DNA of 7,292 nucleotides from Candidatus Omnitrophota bacterium (lineage in GTDB: Bacteria > Omnitrophota > Gorgyraeia > Gygaellales > Profunditerraquicolaceae), in NCBI GenBank assembly GCA_029563245.1, contig JAKQSG010000057.1, forward strand, positions 1 through 7,292, in the 5' to 3' direction. Below, in pieces: positions 6,661 to 7,292 of the stretch. Within the stretch, counting starts at the first letter, position 1. The number at the start of each line of letters is the position of its first letter. The position numbers and the translations under genes were made by a program. Under the pieces are notes generated by a model that saw only the letters and a list, made by a program, of their open reading frames with translations, was not told where the DNA came from and did not search any database.

Positions 6661-7292
6661 AACCCTGAAGCATCTAAAACTTCTGGAACAAACCTACCCC
6701 ACCCAATAGGCATAATATGAATTCCCTCACACATTGGCTTTAATTCCTTTATAATCCCTGATGCGATCTTAACAGATTGTTTTACCTTATCTTCTGCCTC
6801 AGACATCTTCTTAATTAATTCTTCGGGAACGCTTACCCCTGCCACATTTTGATTCATATATTCAGCCATACCTGCAGATTTAAGCAAAACAATCCCGGCC
6901 ATAATCTTAGTTTTAAGATGCCTGGTTTTCTTAAGAAAATTCTCGAAGATCTTTATGTCATATACTGCCTGGGTCTGGAAAAACTGAGCGCCGGCGGCTA
7001 TTTTCTTTTCCATTTTTATAATCTGCGGCTCTAAAGGATCTGCCCCGGGGTTAACGACCGCCCCCAGGCAGAAATTTGGCGGTTTACCGCTTAACCTGTT
7101 TCCTTTTATATCAAAACCTTGGCCTAATCTGTCAGCCGCCTGCAAAAGTTGAACCGAATCGAGGTCAAAAACCGGTTTTGCCTCAGGATGATCCCCCGCG
7201 GTGGTATGATCTCCGGTTAATATTAAAACATTTTCGATTCCTAGCACAGCCGCGGACAAAAGGTCTGATTGCAGAGCTAATCGGTTCCTATC
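6657..7292 (-). CDS. metF: Methylenetetrahydrofolate reductase, C-terminal part (start beyond the right edge)
   Basis: The reading frame is open to the right edge, giving 211 residues that begin DRNRLALQSDLLSAAVLGIE. The family is about 290-300 aa, so roughly the first 80-90 residues are missing. Visible MetF features are LTGD (25-28; D28 matches the flavin-contacting Asp120 of E. coli MetF), the AKPVFDLDSVQLL segment (38-50), and FFQTQ (104-108; Q108 matches the folate-binding Gln183). The C-terminus, GIHIMPIGWGRFVPEVL, is typical of acetogen-type enzymes. The enzyme reduces methylene-THF to methyl-THF, the last step of the methyl branch of the Wood-Ljungdahl pathway, using FAD in a TIM barrel. 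The direct linkage to an ACS homologue favours this role over methionine synthesis alone. A TTG at 7257-7259 lies inside the conserved domain and is not the real start. The stop overlaps the next gene by 4 nt. Confidence 0.95.
   Translation of the reverse strand, partial: DRNRLALQSDLLSAAVLGIENVLILTGDHTTAGDHPEAKPVFDLDSVQLLQAADRLGQGFDIKGNRLSGKPPNFCLGAVVNPGADPLEPQIIKMEKKIAAGAQFFQTQAVYDIKIFENFLKKTRHLKTKIMAGIVLLKSAGMAEYMNQNVAGVSVPEELIKKMSEAEDKVKQSVKIASGIIKELKPMCEGIHIMPIGWGRFVPEVLDASGL

Noticed and set aside
7257..7259. TTG as start codon of the metF gene
   Set aside because: The frame continues upstream to the window edge with conserved MetF residues (DRNRLALQSDLL), so the TTG is an internal leucine codon and the true start is outside the window.

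Overview
All six protein-coding genes in this window lie on the minus strand, so transcription runs from position 7292 down to 1. There are two blocks. The upstream block (7292 to about 3657) is part of a Wood-Ljungdahl (reductive acetyl-CoA) gene set: the C-terminal two thirds of a methylenetetrahydrofolate reductase (metF), a short FAD/NAD-type oxidoreductase, and a full-length bacterial-type acetyl-CoA synthase homologue (acsB family, 715 aa). These three overlap one another and are almost certainly translated from one mRNA. The downstream block (3605 to 1) is a secreted TPR protein, DNA polymerase I (polA) and the N-terminus of glycogen synthase (glgA). A near-consensus sigma-70 type promoter (TTGACG, 16 bp, TATAAT) sits in the short gap between the blocks and probably starts the second transcript.

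The most notable point is inside the acetyl-CoA synthase homologue. The four cysteines that hold the [4Fe-4S] part of the A-cluster are intact (C493, C496, C505, C515). The Cys-Gly-Cys motif that carries the distal nickel and bridges to the proximal nickel reads Ser-Gly-Tyr (582-584), in an otherwise well-conserved stretch. Other positions near the active site or CoA site also differ (I499, L414 and Y211, where Moorella numbering has F512, W418 and F229). The reading frame is full length and has no frameshift. This looks like a diverged ACS that kept its fold and its CODH-docking domain but cannot build the standard Ni-Ni-[4Fe-4S] centre. It could be a paralogue with another job, a scaffold, or an enzyme with different metal chemistry.

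The organism is a bacterium: bacterial polA and glgA, a bacterial three-domain ACS, and a sigma-70-like promoter. The DNA is moderately AT-rich. The combination of Wood-Ljungdahl genes, glycogen synthesis, TPR proteins and weak Shine-Dalgarno signals would suit an anaerobic, little-cultured lineage such as Omnitrophota, but this placement is inference and I cannot test it here.

No RNA genes, insertion sequences, CRISPR arrays or long repeats are visible. Genes fill almost the whole window; the only gaps are 2792-2843 and 3606-3656.
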